Shown here piece by piece: positions 33,482 to 42,542 of a DNA stretch of 64,000 nt (within the stretch, counting starts at the first letter, position 1; each line of letters opens with the position of its first letter). The notes below the pieces were generated by a model. It saw nothing but the letters and a program-made list of their open reading frames with translations, was not told the origin of the DNA and did not search any database. A program made the position numbers and the translations under genes. The DNA comes from Streptomyces sp. P9-A2 (lineage in GTDB: Bacteria; Actinomycetota; Actinomycetes; Streptomycetales; Streptomycetaceae), in NCBI RefSeq assembly GCF_036634175.1, contig NZ_JAZIFX010000001.1, positions 6,386,001-6,450,000 on the forward strand, given 5' to 3'.

Positions 33482-34501
33482 TCAGCCCCCGGCCGGCAGC
33501 ATCAGCCGGGCCAGCAGGTCGTCCAGGGTGACCAGGCCGGTCAGCCGGCCCGTGTCGTCCCGGACGACCGCGAGCGTGCCCCGGCGGCGGCGCAGCACGT
33601 CGATCGCGTCGGCGACCGTCGTGGTGTCCGTCAGCTCGGGCACCGGGCGGGCCAGCTCGCGGGCGCTCGTGGCACGGCCCCGGGCGCGGGCGACCAGCGC
33701 GTCACGCGCGTGGAGCGCGCCGAGGACGGTGGAGCCGTCACGGACGAGCAGCCGGGTCCGGTCGTACGCGGTGGCCACCCGCAGCACCTCGTCGACGTCC
33801 GCGTCACCCTCGACGGAGTCGATCTCGTCGGCCGGGATCCGCAGGGCGGAGACCGGGGTGTCGGGCTCGGTCAGCGAACGGGTGAGCAACTGCGAGTCGG
33901 TCTTGCTGATCAGACCGAGCCGCTCCGACTCCACCACCAGGTGGGTGAGCTGCTCACGGTCGTGGACCGAGGCCAGCTCGTCGCGCGGGCTCACCCGGCA
34001 CAGCCGTACCAGTGCGTTGCTCACCACGTTCAGCACGTGGATCAGCGGCCGCACGACCTTCACCACCGCCCGGAACGACGGGGCGAGCAGCATCGCGGAA
34101 CGCTCCGGGTGGGCGATCGCCCACGACTTGGGAGCCATCTCGCCGACCACCATGTGCAGGAACACCACCACGGTCATCGCGACGGCGAACGCCACACCGT
34201 AGCTGACCGCGCTCGGCAGACCCAGGCTGTGCAGCAGCGGGTCCAGCTCGTGCGAGATCGCGGGCTTGGACACCGAGCCCAGACCCAGCGTGCACACCGT
34301 GATGCCGAGCTGGGCACCGGCGAGCATCAGCGACAGCTCGCGCATACCCGCCAGAGCGGCACCGGCGCCGCGCCGCCCCTCGGACGCCGCCTTCTCCATA
34401 CGGTGCCGTTTGGCGGCGACCAGCGCGAACTCGGCCGCCACGAAGAACCCGCTGCCGATCAGCAGCAGCACGGTCACGAAGAGAGCCATCGGGAAACTCA
34501 T
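33482..34501 (-). CDS. CNNM/CBS-domain membrane protein (hemolysin family), short form
   Basis: A 339-residue HCC-family protein. The CNNM (DUF21) transmembrane domain opens with LLLIGSGFFVAAEFALVAAKRHRME and contains LAGAQLGITVCTLGLG and HMVVGEMAPKSWAIAHPE. Two CBS repeats follow (LRIPADEIDSVEGDADVDEVL and TTTVADAIDVLRRRRGTLAVV). Unlike its partner it ends after the CBS pair and lacks a CorC_HlyC domain. Homologues act in Mg2+ or Co2+ homeostasis. The start overlaps the partner's stop, so the two probably form a heteromeric transporter. Confidence 0.9.
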   Translation of the reverse strand: MSFPMALFVTVLLLIGSGFFVAAEFALVAAKRHRMEKAASEGRRGAGAALAGMRELSLMLAGAQLGITVCTLGLGSVSKPAISHELDPLLHSLGLPSAVSYGVAFAVAMTVVVFLHMVVGEMAPKSWAIAHPERSAMLLAPSFRAVVKVVRPLIHVLNVVSNALVRLCRVSPRDELASVHDREQLTHLVVESERLGLISKTDSQLLTRSLTEPDTPVSALRIPADEIDSVEGDADVDEVLRVATAYDRTRLLVRDGSTVLGALHARDALVARARGRATSARELARPVPELTDTTTVADAIDVLRRRRGTLAVVRDDTGRLTGLVTLDDLLARLMLPAGG

Positions 34502-35853
34502 GCGGGCTCCTCCGTCTTCCCGGCTTCCTCCGCCAGGGACACGATCCGGGTGAGGCGCACCCGCTCGGCGACATGCCGGTCCAGGGTGCGTACGTCGATC
34601 ACCGCGTGGCCGTCCTCGGGCAGCTCGACGGTGACCCGGTCACCCACGGTGGGGAAACGGCCCAGCCGGTCCACGATCAGCCCGGCCACGGTCTCGTAGT
34701 CGTCCTCCTCGGGCAGCCGTACACCGGTCGCCTCGGCGACCTCGTCCAGCCGGCGGCCCGCGTCCACGAGCCAGCCGTCGCCGTCGGAGACCGCCAGTTC
34801 GGAGACCTTGTCGGACTCGTCGGCGATGTCACCGACCAGCTCCTCTGCGATGTCCTCGTAGGTGACGATGCCGGCCACGCCGCCGTGCTCGTCGAGGACG
34901 ACCGCGAACTCGTCGTCCTGTTCGCGCATCCGCGCGACCGCGTCCGGCAGCGGAAGCGTGTCCGGCAGCAGCAGGGGCCGCCTGGCCATCGCGCCGGCGG
35001 TGGCGCCGGCCAGCCGGCCGGCGGGAACCGCCATCAGCTCGCGCACACCCAGCACCCCCGCGACGTCGTCGGGGTGATCCCCGAGCACGGGATAGTTGGA
35101 GTGGCCGTGCGCCGCGATCAGGCCGACCGCCTCGTCGGCGCTCGCCTCCCCGCGGACGAAGACGGCGTCCGCGCGCGGCACCATCACCGTGTGCAGGGTC
35201 CGCTCGGAGAACTCCAGCGCGTGGTCCAGCAGGGTGGCGGTGTCCCCGGGCAGTGCCCCGTTCTCGTGGGACTCGCCGATCAGATGGCCGAGTTCCTCCA
35301 GCGTGGCCCCGTGGTGCAGTTCCTCGACCGGCTCGATGCCGATGCGGCGCAGCAGCCGGGAGGCGGCGTTGTCGAAGATCCGCACCAGCGGTCCGACGAC
35401 CTTCAGATACGCCAGGGTCGAGCCGGCCAGCGCCTTCGCCAGCCGCTCGGGCACGGCGATGGCGAGGTTCTTCGGGGCCAGTTCGCCGATCACCATCTGG
35501 ACGACCGTGGCGAGCACGAAGGCGAGCACGACGGAGACGCCGCTCACGGCCGCGTCCGGCAGTCCGAGGCCGGACAGTGCCGGACGGAGCAGCGCGGACA
35601 CCGACGGCTCGGCGATGAAGCCGACGACCAGACCGGTGACGGTGATGCCGAGCTGGGCGCCCGACAGCATGAAGGACAGCCGCTCCAGCACCTTCAGGGC
35701 ACGGGCGGCCCTGCGGTCCCCGGCCTCGGCCTCACGGGCGAGGGCGAGCCGGTCCACGGAGACGTAGGCGAACTCCTGGGCGACGAAATAGCCGGTGCCT
35801 GCGGTGAGCACGAACACGGCGAGCAGGCCCAGCAAGGCCTCCACGGCACTCAT
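34498..35853 (-). CDS. CNNM/CBS/CorC_HlyC membrane protein (hemolysin family), full-length
   Basis: A 451-residue HCC-family protein with CNNM domain (VLTAGTGYFVAQEFAYVSVDR, LSGAQLGITVTGLVVGF, MVIGELAPKNLAIAVPERLAK), two CBS motifs (VMVPRADAVFVRGEASADEAV, DTLPLPDAVARMREQDDEFAVV) and a C-terminal CorC_HlyC domain (DGDGWLVDAGRRLDEVAEATG, VAGLIVDRLGRFPTVGD). This is the standard architecture of bacterial CorB/CorC-like magnesium transporters. It is first in a two-gene operon with the shorter paralogue. Transport of Mg2+ is inferred from family. Confidence 0.92.
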   Translation of the reverse strand: MSAVEALLGLLAVFVLTAGTGYFVAQEFAYVSVDRLALAREAEAGDRRAARALKVLERLSFMLSGAQLGITVTGLVVGFIAEPSVSALLRPALSGLGLPDAAVSGVSVVLAFVLATVVQMVIGELAPKNLAIAVPERLAKALAGSTLAYLKVVGPLVRIFDNAASRLLRRIGIEPVEELHHGATLEELGHLIGESHENGALPGDTATLLDHALEFSERTLHTVMVPRADAVFVRGEASADEAVGLIAAHGHSNYPVLGDHPDDVAGVLGVRELMAVPAGRLAGATAGAMARRPLLLPDTLPLPDAVARMREQDDEFAVVLDEHGGVAGIVTYEDIAEELVGDIADESDKVSELAVSDGDGWLVDAGRRLDEVAEATGVRLPEEDDYETVAGLIVDRLGRFPTVGDRVTVELPEDGHAVIDVRTLDRHVAERVRLTRIVSLAEEAGKTEEPA

Positions 35854-36264
35854 CGAACACCACCCCGCCGGGTGCCGGTTTCCACAGGTGTGTGACGGGA
35901 TGGTCGGGAACTGTGTCCCGGGGGGTCCGTCGATCTGGCGGACACGTGCGTGACTCCTCGTAATATGTGCTGGTGGTGTCTGTCAGCGGTCCAACGATTC
36001 CGACGGGGGCCATGTTCCCGCAAGAGGCCGGACCGCACCCGTCCGGGTGCGGGGCGGGCGACTTCACGTCTTGCGGCATGCCGGGCCCCGGTCGGTGTCG
36101 ACAGTCGGTATCTACAGCAGTGTAGGAGTTGGCGGATCCGACCCCGGGGCACGAGGGCTCACGCCGGGCGGCCCGGGGTGGTGGCGTGTGTCGCATTGGG
36201 CCGAACGGGTGGCCATGCGTAAGAATTGCCCGATGCAGACAGTCAGCGCGACCCAGGACGGAGC
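35854..36264. other. 411-bp divergent promoter region
   Basis: No gene is supported. It contains an inverted repeat CTACA-gcag-TGTAG at 36112-36125 and a TAAGAAT -10-like box near 36220-36226, both on the SepF-like side. Confidence 0.45.
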
Positions 36265-36663
36265 ATGCCGGTGAACAGCCACGATGTCACCGACGAGCAG
36301 TGGGAAGGGCTCGCCCAGGTCGTGCCGCTGCGGGGCCGCGACGCCTGGCCGTCCTCGGTGGGCCACCGGCCCAGGCCCGAGGCCGAGACCGAGGCGCGAC
36401 GCCGCTTCGTGGTCCTGAGGGTGAACGTGTTCGCGGACGCCCGCGACGTCGCGGAGACGCTGATGGCCGGGATACCGGTCCTGCTCGACCTCACCAGCGC
36501 GGAGGGCGACGTCGCCAAACGGATCCTGGACTTCAGCACCGGCGTCGTCTTCGGCCTGGGCAACGGCATGCACCGCGTCGACCGCAACGTCTTCCTGCTG
36601 ACCCCGGCCGGCACCGAAGTGGCGGGCCTGATACAGGGCGTCGGGATTCCCGGGGACGGTTAG
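36265..36663 (+). CDS. SepF-like cell-division protein (SflA/SflB type)
   Basis: A 132-residue protein whose core is the SepF domain: FVVLRVNVFADARDVAETLMAGIPVLLDLTSAEGDVAKRILDFSTGVVFGLGNGMHRV (residues about 48-105, quoted only as landmarks VLLDLTSAEGDVAKRILDF). SepF anchors FtsZ; Streptomyces carry SepF-like paralogues that influence FtsZ polymers. The usual amphipathic membrane-binding N-terminus of SepF is not obvious. ATG 36265 is chosen; GTG 36271 has better spacing from GGACGGAG, and a TTG at 36226 is a weaker option. A G/C-rich hairpin follows. Confidence 0.85.
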   Translation: MPVNSHDVTDEQWEGLAQVVPLRGRDAWPSSVGHRPRPEAETEARRRFVVLRVNVFADARDVAETLMAGIPVLLDLTSAEGDVAKRILDFSTGVVFGLGNGMHRVDRNVFLLTPAGTEVAGLIQGVGIPGDG

Positions 36664-36665
36664 GG

Positions 36666-36682
36666 CCTGCCCGCCGGGCAGG
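36666..36682 (+). terminator. Possible hairpin after the SepF-like gene
   Basis: CCTGCCCG-c-CGGGCAGG, followed by a further copy of the arms (to about 36695), can form alternative stems just past the stop codon. Confidence 0.4.
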
Positions 36683-36801
36683 TCCCCCGGGCAGGCTCCC
36701 GGCTCCCGGGAGTGAACGGGCGGGCGCCCGCTTCGCCCGATCGTGGGAAGTCCGCACAAGCGGAACGGTTCGCCCCGCGCCGTAGCCCTAACGTCCCGCA
36801 C

Positions 36802-38067
36802 ATGACCCTGCCTCACCCGTCACCACCGTCCACGTCATCCCCGTCCCCCTTCCCGCTCCTCTCCCCGCCCTCCGTCGTCCCGTCCGCCGGGGCCTCCTAC
36901 GGGGAGGGCGGCACCCAGGGGCGCCCGGACCGGCCGCACCTCACCGAACTGCTGCTGTCCGCCTTCGCCGGGCACCGCAACACCGGGCTCCCGCTCGGGC
37001 CCCTCACCCTGCTGGCCGGGGCCAGCGGCAGCGGCAAGACCAGCGCCCTGCGGGCCTACGAGGCGCTGGCCCGGCTCGGGGGCGGGGCCGAACTCGGCGA
37101 GGCGTTCCCCGAACCGGACGCGTGCGTGCCGGAACGGGCCCGCGCCGACGCACAGGACCGCCGGGGCTTCCGCATCGGCTGCACCGCCGACGGCCCCGAG
37201 GGCCCGGTCCGGCTCGAGGTCGCCGTCCAGGCGCAGCCCGGGCTGCGGATCGTGGGAGAGCGGCTGACGGCGAACGGCATGGTCCTGCTGGAGACCGCGC
37301 TGCGCGATCCCCGGCGCCACACCGTGCAGGCCGCCTGGCACACCGCCGGGTCCGCCCCGGTCACCCGCGCCCCGCTGCCCGACGACCGGCTGGGCACCGC
37401 GCTGCTGCCGCTGCGCGTCGCCGGCCGGACGCCCGGCGAGCGCAGAGTGCTGGCCGCCGCCGAGCAGATGGTGGTGGCCCTGCGCTCGGTCTTCGCCTGC
37501 GACCCCCGGCCCGACCGCATGCGTGACCCCGTGCCGACCGGCACCGGGCGACTGCTCGGCGGCTGCGGCAACCTCGCCGACGTGCTGTGGCGCACCCACA
37601 CCGAGTGCGCGATCCGGTACGGGCTCCTGGTGTCCGCCGTGCGCGCCGGATGCGCCGGGCCGGTCGCCGGCCTGCTCGCCGAGCCGTACGGCGGTGGACT
37701 GGTCCGGGCCCTGCTCGACCGGGGTGACGGAATCCGTACCGAACTCGGACGGCTCGGCGACGGCGAACTGCGGTACGTCGCACTCGCTTTGGTGCTGCTC
37801 ACCGGACCCGGCGTACTGGAGGTCGACGCACCCGGCGAGGTCCCGGCCGCACTGCAGACCCTCACCGTGCTCGCCGACGGACTCGACCGGGGCATGGACC
37901 CGCACCAGCGCGCGGACATGCTGCGGCTGGCGGCGCGGATGTGCGAACGCGGACACATCCGGCTGGTCGGCTCGGTGAGCGACGCCTCCTGGGTGGCGGG
38001 AGTGGACGGCGTCACGGTGGTACACCTGGACCGTGACCGACACGCCCGAACCGACGCGCCCCGGTGA
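36802..38067 (+). CDS. P-loop ATPase (AAA/SMC-like, uncharacterised)
   Basis: A 421-residue protein with a Ser/Pro-rich N-terminus of about 45 residues and Walker A GASGSGKTSALRAYEAL near 76. The C-terminal part has LGDGELRYVALALVLLTGPGVLEVD, which fits the signature and Walker B region of RecF/SMC-type ATPases, but most of the long middle is missing. The family resembles AAA-type ATP-binding proteins found next to DNA-processing or defence genes. Its 3' end overlaps the MazG-like gene by 35 bp in another frame. Function is unknown; the ATP-binding fold is well supported. Confidence 0.8.
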   Translation: MTLPHPSPPSTSSPSPFPLLSPPSVVPSAGASYGEGGTQGRPDRPHLTELLLSAFAGHRNTGLPLGPLTLLAGASGSGKTSALRAYEALARLGGGAELGEAFPEPDACVPERARADAQDRRGFRIGCTADGPEGPVRLEVAVQAQPGLRIVGERLTANGMVLLETALRDPRRHTVQAAWHTAGSAPVTRAPLPDDRLGTALLPLRVAGRTPGERRVLAAAEQMVVALRSVFACDPRPDRMRDPVPTGTGRLLGGCGNLADVLWRTHTECAIRYGLLVSAVRAGCAGPVAGLLAEPYGGGLVRALLDRGDGIRTELGRLGDGELRYVALALVLLTGPGVLEVDAPGEVPAALQTLTVLADGLDRGMDPHQRADMLRLAARMCERGHIRLVGSVSDASWVAGVDGVTVVHLDRDRHARTDAPR

Positions 38068-38437
38068 CCCTGCCGCATCTGCCGCACCTGCCGCTCCCAC
38101 CACACCCGTCGGCCCGCCCGCCCCGCTGGACGTGGCCGGACTCCAGCGCAGGCTCGCCGAGTTCGCCGCGGCGCGGAACTGGCAGCCGTACCACACCCCG
38201 AAGAACCTGGTCGCCGCACTCAGCGTGGAGGCGTCCGAACTGGTCGAGATCTTCCAGTGGCTGACGCCGGAGGAGTCGGCCCGTGTCATGGCGGACCCCG
38301 ACACCGCGCACCGCGTCGGCGACGAGGTGGCCGATGTGCTCGCGTACCTCCTCCAGTTGTGCGAGGTGCTCGGCATCGACCCCCTGGCCGCGCTGAACGC
38401 CAAGATCGACCGCAACGAACACCGCTTCCCCATCTGA
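38033..38437 (+). CDS. MazG-like nucleotide pyrophosphohydrolase
   Basis: A 134-residue all-alpha NTP pyrophosphohydrolase. The MazG metal-binding acids are in SVEASELVEIFQWL and DEVADVLAYLLQLCEVLGID, with KIDRNEHRFPI at the end, as in the short MazG-like (dCTPase/RS21-C6-type) group. These enzymes hydrolyse non-canonical or excess nucleoside triphosphates. The GTG at 38033 lies within the 3' end of the ATPase gene, implying coupled expression. An Ala/Pro-rich N-terminal tail of about 30 residues precedes the domain. Confidence 0.9.
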   Translation: MTDTPEPTRPGDPAASAAPAAPTTPVGPPAPLDVAGLQRRLAEFAAARNWQPYHTPKNLVAALSVEASELVEIFQWLTPEESARVMADPDTAHRVGDEVADVLAYLLQLCEVLGIDPLAALNAKIDRNEHRFPI

Positions 38438-38667
38438 ACGGGCCCTCCGCGGGCTGCCCCTCCGCGAGCCGTCACTCTGCGGGCACTCTGCGGAGGGGGT
38501 CTCTCCGCTATCACTCTCCGCAGTCGATATGTCGACCGTTTTCGAATCGTTGTCCCCAGATTTCCACCTTCCAGCAGGTGTTCTGTCTCAAACGGTCTCA
38601 CTCTGGGTAGTGAACAAGGAAGTTGGGTGGACGCGTGGGCAGCGCGTCGGACAGACAGGGGCGGCGC

Positions 38668-39138
38668 ATGGACGCTGTGCGGCTCATAGAGACGAGCAGG
38701 CGGGCCCTCACCACCGCCGGCGGCGTGCCGGAACTCTCGGCCGAGGTATGGCAGGCGCAGGCACTCGCGCAGGCGATAGGCAGTCGCCTCGCGGTCACCG
38801 GCCCGCCCGAACTGCGCGGTGAGGCCTTGGGGCTGACCGAACTGGCGGGCCGTGGCTGCGGTGTGCTGGACACCCCGCGGCTCGGGGCGGGCGAACTGCG
38901 CGCGGCCCTGCTCACCGACCTGGGCGACGCCCGGCAGGTCCTGCTGCACCTGGGCGGACTCCTCGGTGAGGTCGGTATCGCGCTGGTCGGCATGGCCTCC
39001 TCGGCGGACGACGAGACCTCGTACTGGCAGTGCGTGGAGGCCATCGACGCGGCGGACGAGTCCCGCGACCGCGTCCTGGAGATGCTCCGCAAACTGGCGG
39101 ACCGCGACCGGACCCTCGCGGAACGCGAGGCGGGCTAG
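38668..39138 (+). CDS. Small alpha-helical protein of unknown function (probably DUF6099)
   Basis: A 156-residue soluble, mostly helical and acidic protein (DAVRLIETSRRALTTAGG...WQAQALAQAIGSRLAV...ESRDRVLEMLRKLADRDRTLAEREA). I believe it matches a Streptomyces-wide uncharacterised family (DUF6099) but cannot confirm it. There is no signal peptide, membrane helix or catalytic motif. ATG 38668 is the first convincing start; longer frames begin in non-coding-like sequence. It stands alone, 84 bp before the oxidoreductase gene. Confidence 0.75.
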   Translation: MDAVRLIETSRRALTTAGGVPELSAEVWQAQALAQAIGSRLAVTGPPELRGEALGLTELAGRGCGVLDTPRLGAGELRAALLTDLGDARQVLLHLGGLLGEVGIALVGMASSADDETSYWQCVEAIDAADESRDRVLEMLRKLADRDRTLAEREAG

Positions 39139-39222
39139 GCGCGACGCAGGCACGGCGCGGGCGCGACACGGCCACGACGGACCGGCCGGGCCCTGCCGGG
39201 CCCGAGCAGGCAGGATGGAGGA

Positions 39223-40146
39223 ATGGATCTCCGTATCTTCACCGAGCCCCAGCAGGGGGCCACCTACGACACCTTGCTCACCGTCGCCAAGGCCACCGAG
39301 GACCTCGCCTTCGACGCCTTCTTCCGCTCCGACCACTACCTCAAAATGGGCTCCGGGGACGGCCTGCCCGGCCCCACCGACGCCTGGATCACCCTCGCCG
39401 GTCTCGCCCGCGAGACCCGGCGCATCCGGCTCGGCACCCTGATGACCGCGGGCACCTTTCGCCTCCCCGGCGTCCTCGCCATCCAGGTCGCCCAGGTGGA
39501 CCAGATGTCCGGGGGCCGGGTCGAACTCGGCCTGGGCGCAGGCTGGTTCGAGGACGAGCACAAGGCGTACGGCATCCCCTTCCCGAAGGAGAAGCTCGCC
39601 CGCCTGGAGGAGCAGCTGGAGATCGTCACCGGCCTGTGGGCCACGGAGACCGGCCAGACCTACGACTTCCACGGCGCGTACTACGACCTCACACGGTCCC
39701 CGGCGCTCCCCAAGCCGGCCCAGACCAAGGTCCCGGTGCTCATCGGCGGCCACGGCGCCGTCCGCACGCCCCGGCTCGCAGCGCGATTCGGGGATGAGTT
39801 CAATATGCCTTTTGCCTCCATTGAGGACAGTGTGCGCCAGTTCGGCCGGGTGCGCGCCGCCGCCCAGGAGGCCGGCCGCGACCCGGGCTCTCTCGTGTAC
39901 TCCAACGCGCTGGTCGCCTGCGTCGGCAAGGACGAACAGGAGATCGCCCGCCGCGCCGCAGCGATCGGCCGCGAGCCCGACGAGCTGCGGGCCAACGGAC
40001 TGGCGGGCACCCCCGCCGAGGTCGTCGACAAGATCGGCCGCTACGCCGAGATCGGCGCCCGGCGCATCTACCTCCAGATCCTCGACCTGTCCGACCTCGA
40101 CCACCTGGAACTGATCTCCTCCCAGGTCCAGTCCCAGCTCGGCTAG
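39223..40146 (+). CDS. LLM-class F420-dependent oxidoreductase
   Basis: A 307-residue luciferase-like TIM-barrel protein. Motifs are AFFRSDHY near 42, ETRRIRLGTLMTAGTFRLP (substrate/F420 pocket), QMSGGRVELGLGAGWFEDEHKAYGIPFP and VPVLIGGHG. It would use F420 (or FMN) for hydride transfer on an unknown substrate. An unusual run of A/T-ending codons (GAT, AAT, CCT, TTT, ATT, AGT within 39793-39830) breaks the otherwise strong G/C third-position bias. It is a single gene, and a 10-bp stem terminator follows. Confidence 0.9.
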   Translation: MDLRIFTEPQQGATYDTLLTVAKATEDLAFDAFFRSDHYLKMGSGDGLPGPTDAWITLAGLARETRRIRLGTLMTAGTFRLPGVLAIQVAQVDQMSGGRVELGLGAGWFEDEHKAYGIPFPKEKLARLEEQLEIVTGLWATETGQTYDFHGAYYDLTRSPALPKPAQTKVPVLIGGHGAVRTPRLAARFGDEFNMPFASIEDSVRQFGRVRAAAQEAGRDPGSLVYSNALVACVGKDEQEIARRAAAIGREPDELRANGLAGTPAEVVDKIGRYAEIGARRIYLQILDLSDLDHLELISSQVQSQLG

Positions 40147-40155
40147 CCTCTCCGA

Positions 40156-40181
40156 CCGTGCGGGCAGGCGCGCCCGCACGG
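40156..40181 (+). terminator. Hairpin after the F420-type oxidoreductase
   Basis: CCGTGCGGGC (40156-40165) pairs with 40172-40181 around AGGCGC, starting 9 bp past the stop. Confidence 0.7.
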
Positions 40182-40616
40182 CCCACATGGCCAGGCGGGC
40201 CCCGCAGGCCTGCACGCGCTCTCGGCAGGCCTGCGGACGGGAGCCTCGCCGTCCACGCCCATACAGCCATCGGCCCCTCCGGCCTCGGTGACCGTCAGGC
40301 ATCCCTGCGGTCCCTGGGACACGCTCATGAGGCCTTGGGCAAGGCGCACCTGGACGAGCCCCGCCCGGGCCAGCCGGCCTTCCAGGGGCCGACCGAGCTG
40401 ACGACACGGCGGAAGGCGGGAACGGCGGAGCTGGTGACGCGGGCGCTCCTGGAGAACCGGCACGAGGACCTCGTGGTCCTGCTCGTCGACACCGAGCACC
40501 CCAGGGTGCAGGCGATGTGCGAGTCCTGGGGTTTCCGGAAGGTCGGTGACCGCCGGCCCTTCCCGGACTCGCCGCTGTACGCCGTGATGCCGACCGAGCT
40601 GCCTCTGAAGTCGTGA
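40158..40616 (+). pseudogene. Remnant of a GNAT acetyltransferase
   Basis: Only the last 60 residues of this frame look like protein: AELVTRALLENRHEDLVVLLVDTEHP and CESWGFRKVGDRRPFPDSPLYAVM match the C-terminal half of GNAT acetyltransferases (the usual form is SWGWRKVGDLRPFPD). The upstream part is low-complexity and lacks the acetyl-CoA loop, and other frames do not restore it. The simplest reading is a decayed gene missing its N-terminal half; expression as a short protein cannot be excluded. Confidence 0.6.
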
Positions 40617-40714
40617 CCCCGCAACGGGCCCGGCGGTACTCGGCCAACCCTCGCACCGCCCGGGAGCGAGGATCCTGGACTCAGGACGAGACACCCGATC
40701 TGCCCAGGCGACGC

Positions 40715-41605
40715 TCAGTCTTCCTGCGCGTCGTCCGCGAGTGGAGCGGTGTCCTCGGCCGGCGGGGCTTTGACGGTCACAGGCTGATTGATGTCGAGGA
40801 AGGTGATGGTCAGGTCGAGCGGCCCGCCGGTGGTGTCGCCCCGCGTGGTGTCGGACTGGGCCCGCATGCGGAACTGCTTGGCATGGTCGTCGCCGTCGAT
40901 CCACAGGTCCATGGTGAGTGGGTCGGAGATGCCCAGCCCCATGAACTGATCGAGGCTCTCGATCCGACGCTCCCGAGTCTCCTCGTCCGGGGCGGCTTCA
41001 CGGGCGGCGAGCAGGCCGTCGAAGGAGACCGTGCCTTTGTAGTGTGCGGTCCTGGTGCCGTCGACCGTCTCCGTCCCGATCACCCTCAGGTCCTTGGCCC
41101 CGGTCAGGAGTGTGGACTGCACGACCGGGCTTCCCTCGATCTGACGGGGCAGTACGCCGTAGGTGTTGTTGTCCACCGTGCTGCCTCCCCATGCGGCCGG
41201 GTCTCCTCGGAACCAGCTCTTGCCCTCCAGCTTCCCGGCGTCGACCGCACTCCCGCCGACGTACATCACCTCATCGACGAACCGGATCTCCAGCCGGCCG
41301 TCCCCGGCTTGGTCAGCCGCGGACATCTTCATACTCAGGCTCAGCGGTTCCGTGTTCATGGATGCCTCGGCCTGCAGCCGGCCTTTCCCCGGCGCGGTCC
41401 CGGTGACCCGATAGCGGAGCGATGTGATGTCTTCGGAGTTCGCTGCCGCCTTCGCCACGGCCGTCGTGGGCGCCACCTCGGGCGGGTCTGCAACCGCGGC
41501 CTCGCTCCTGGCATCTCCTCCGCAGGCAACCGATCCCCCCACGAGCATGACGGTCACGAACGCCACGCCCGTCACCTTGCGTGGTACGGAAACAAGAGCG
41601 GACAT
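40715..41605 (-). CDS. Secreted lipoprotein (LppX/LprG-like fold suspected)
   Basis: A 296-residue lipoprotein. ATG 41605, preceded by GGGGG at good spacing, gives SALVSVPRKVTGVAFVTVML and lipobox GSVACGG. The mature domain has repeated beta-strand segments typical of LppX/LprAFG-type actinobacterial lipoproteins (SLRYRVTGTAPGKGRLQAEA, LEIRFVDEVMYVGG, TAHYKGTVSFDGLLAA, PLTMDLWIDGDDHAKQFRM). Members of that group bind lipids at the cell surface. An in-frame ATG 11 codons upstream is less likely. It has no operon partner. Confidence 0.82.
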   Translation of the reverse strand: MSALVSVPRKVTGVAFVTVMLVGGSVACGGDARSEAAVADPPEVAPTTAVAKAAANSEDITSLRYRVTGTAPGKGRLQAEASMNTEPLSLSMKMSAADQAGDGRLEIRFVDEVMYVGGSAVDAGKLEGKSWFRGDPAAWGGSTVDNNTYGVLPRQIEGSPVVQSTLLTGAKDLRVIGTETVDGTRTAHYKGTVSFDGLLAAREAAPDEETRERRIESLDQFMGLGISDPLTMDLWIDGDDHAKQFRMRAQSDTTRGDTTGGPLDLTITFLDINQPVTVKAPPAEDTAPLADDAQED

Positions 41606-42542
41606 TCCCACAACCCCCTTGATGGATGGCAGATCCATGCCAAGGTCGTGAGCCTAACCCGGGTATGTCGTGAGGTCTGATGGGGCCTTGTGAGGTAGGC
41701 GCGTCAGACGTACACGCACCACGTTCGGTGGTCGTACTCTCAGCTTGGGAAGCCGATGCGCCCATGGGCGAGTTCATGATCCGATCTGCAGCGGGGCGCT
41801 GTCGTAGCCCAGCTGACCGTCACCCGATGTTCCGTCGTTCCTCGTTGCTCCCCGTCCGTTCCTGCTGGATCGGGCACGCTGAGGGCACGGGCGGTGCTCT
41901 CCCGGCTTCCCGGGATGGAGGTCGGGAGGAGCCTCGCCGGGTCTGGCCGACGGTCATCCGGTCGGCTGCGGCCGTCGGGCTGATACTGCGCTCACCGCAG
42001 AGCCGCAGACCAGGACTGCTGACAGCGCGATCAAGTTGGTCAGAACGTCTTGGATTCGTGCGACGGGGACGATCACGATCACGACGCTGCGGGGCCGGAG
42101 ACAGGCGCCTTGCCGGAAATCGTGAGCAGCCGGCGGACATGTGTCACGCGAGCGCTCAAATGAGCGACACCGGGACAGTAGTGGTCGAAGTGCTCACGGA
42201 TTCGGGATGGTGTGTCCTCCCCAGGGCGGTTCAGTGATCAACTGAGCCATGGCGGTGGCAAGGGCGGTCGACAGCCTGTCGTTCACGGCCCGTGCCTCTT
42301 GGAGGATCAACAGGCTGTAGCGTACAAACAGCTGTAGGCCGCCGGCGAGAGGGCTCTCGGCTCGGGAGCTTGGGTCATCCACGGGTGGCTGCCCGGCCGG
42401 CCCGCGGTGGAGTGGCGGCCGGTGGAGCGGTAACGGACGGGGCTTCCCGTGTGGCCGGGCTCCCGCCGGCCTGGTGGGGGTCCGCTGTCGTTACGAGGTA
42501 ATCAAGTACCGGCGTGGCCCCGATCCGCTCATACTCGGTCAC
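41606..42542. other. About 940-bp region without a secure gene
   Basis: Several overlapping frames exist on both strands, but none shows a recognisable domain, a good ribosome-binding site and strong codon bias together. Base composition is less G/C-rich than neighbours (for example around 42240-42320). It may be decayed coding DNA or hold small genes. A possible -10 (CATACT, 42530-42535) sits 7 bp before the hen1 GTG. Confidence 0.5.
42194..42382 (-). CDS. Possible 62-residue small protein, unassigned
   Basis: The frame starts at 42382 and encodes a peptide with an amphipathic centre (LQLFVRYSLLILQEARAVND, LSTALATAMAQLI). Codon bias is moderate and no motif is recognised. It is the most protein-like frame in an otherwise gene-free stretch. 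It could be a fragment of a decayed gene. Confidence 0.25.
   Translation of the reverse strand: MDDPSSRAESPLAGGLQLFVRYSLLILQEARAVNDRLSTALATAMAQLITEPPWGGHTIPNP

Noticed and set aside
36835..40656. A 1,273-residue minus-strand frame
   Set aside because: It covers four recognisable plus-strand genes and has no protein-like motifs.
41680..42237. 185-residue plus-strand frame
   Set aside because: No motif, no ribosome-binding site and weak codon bias; described only as part of a gene-poor region.
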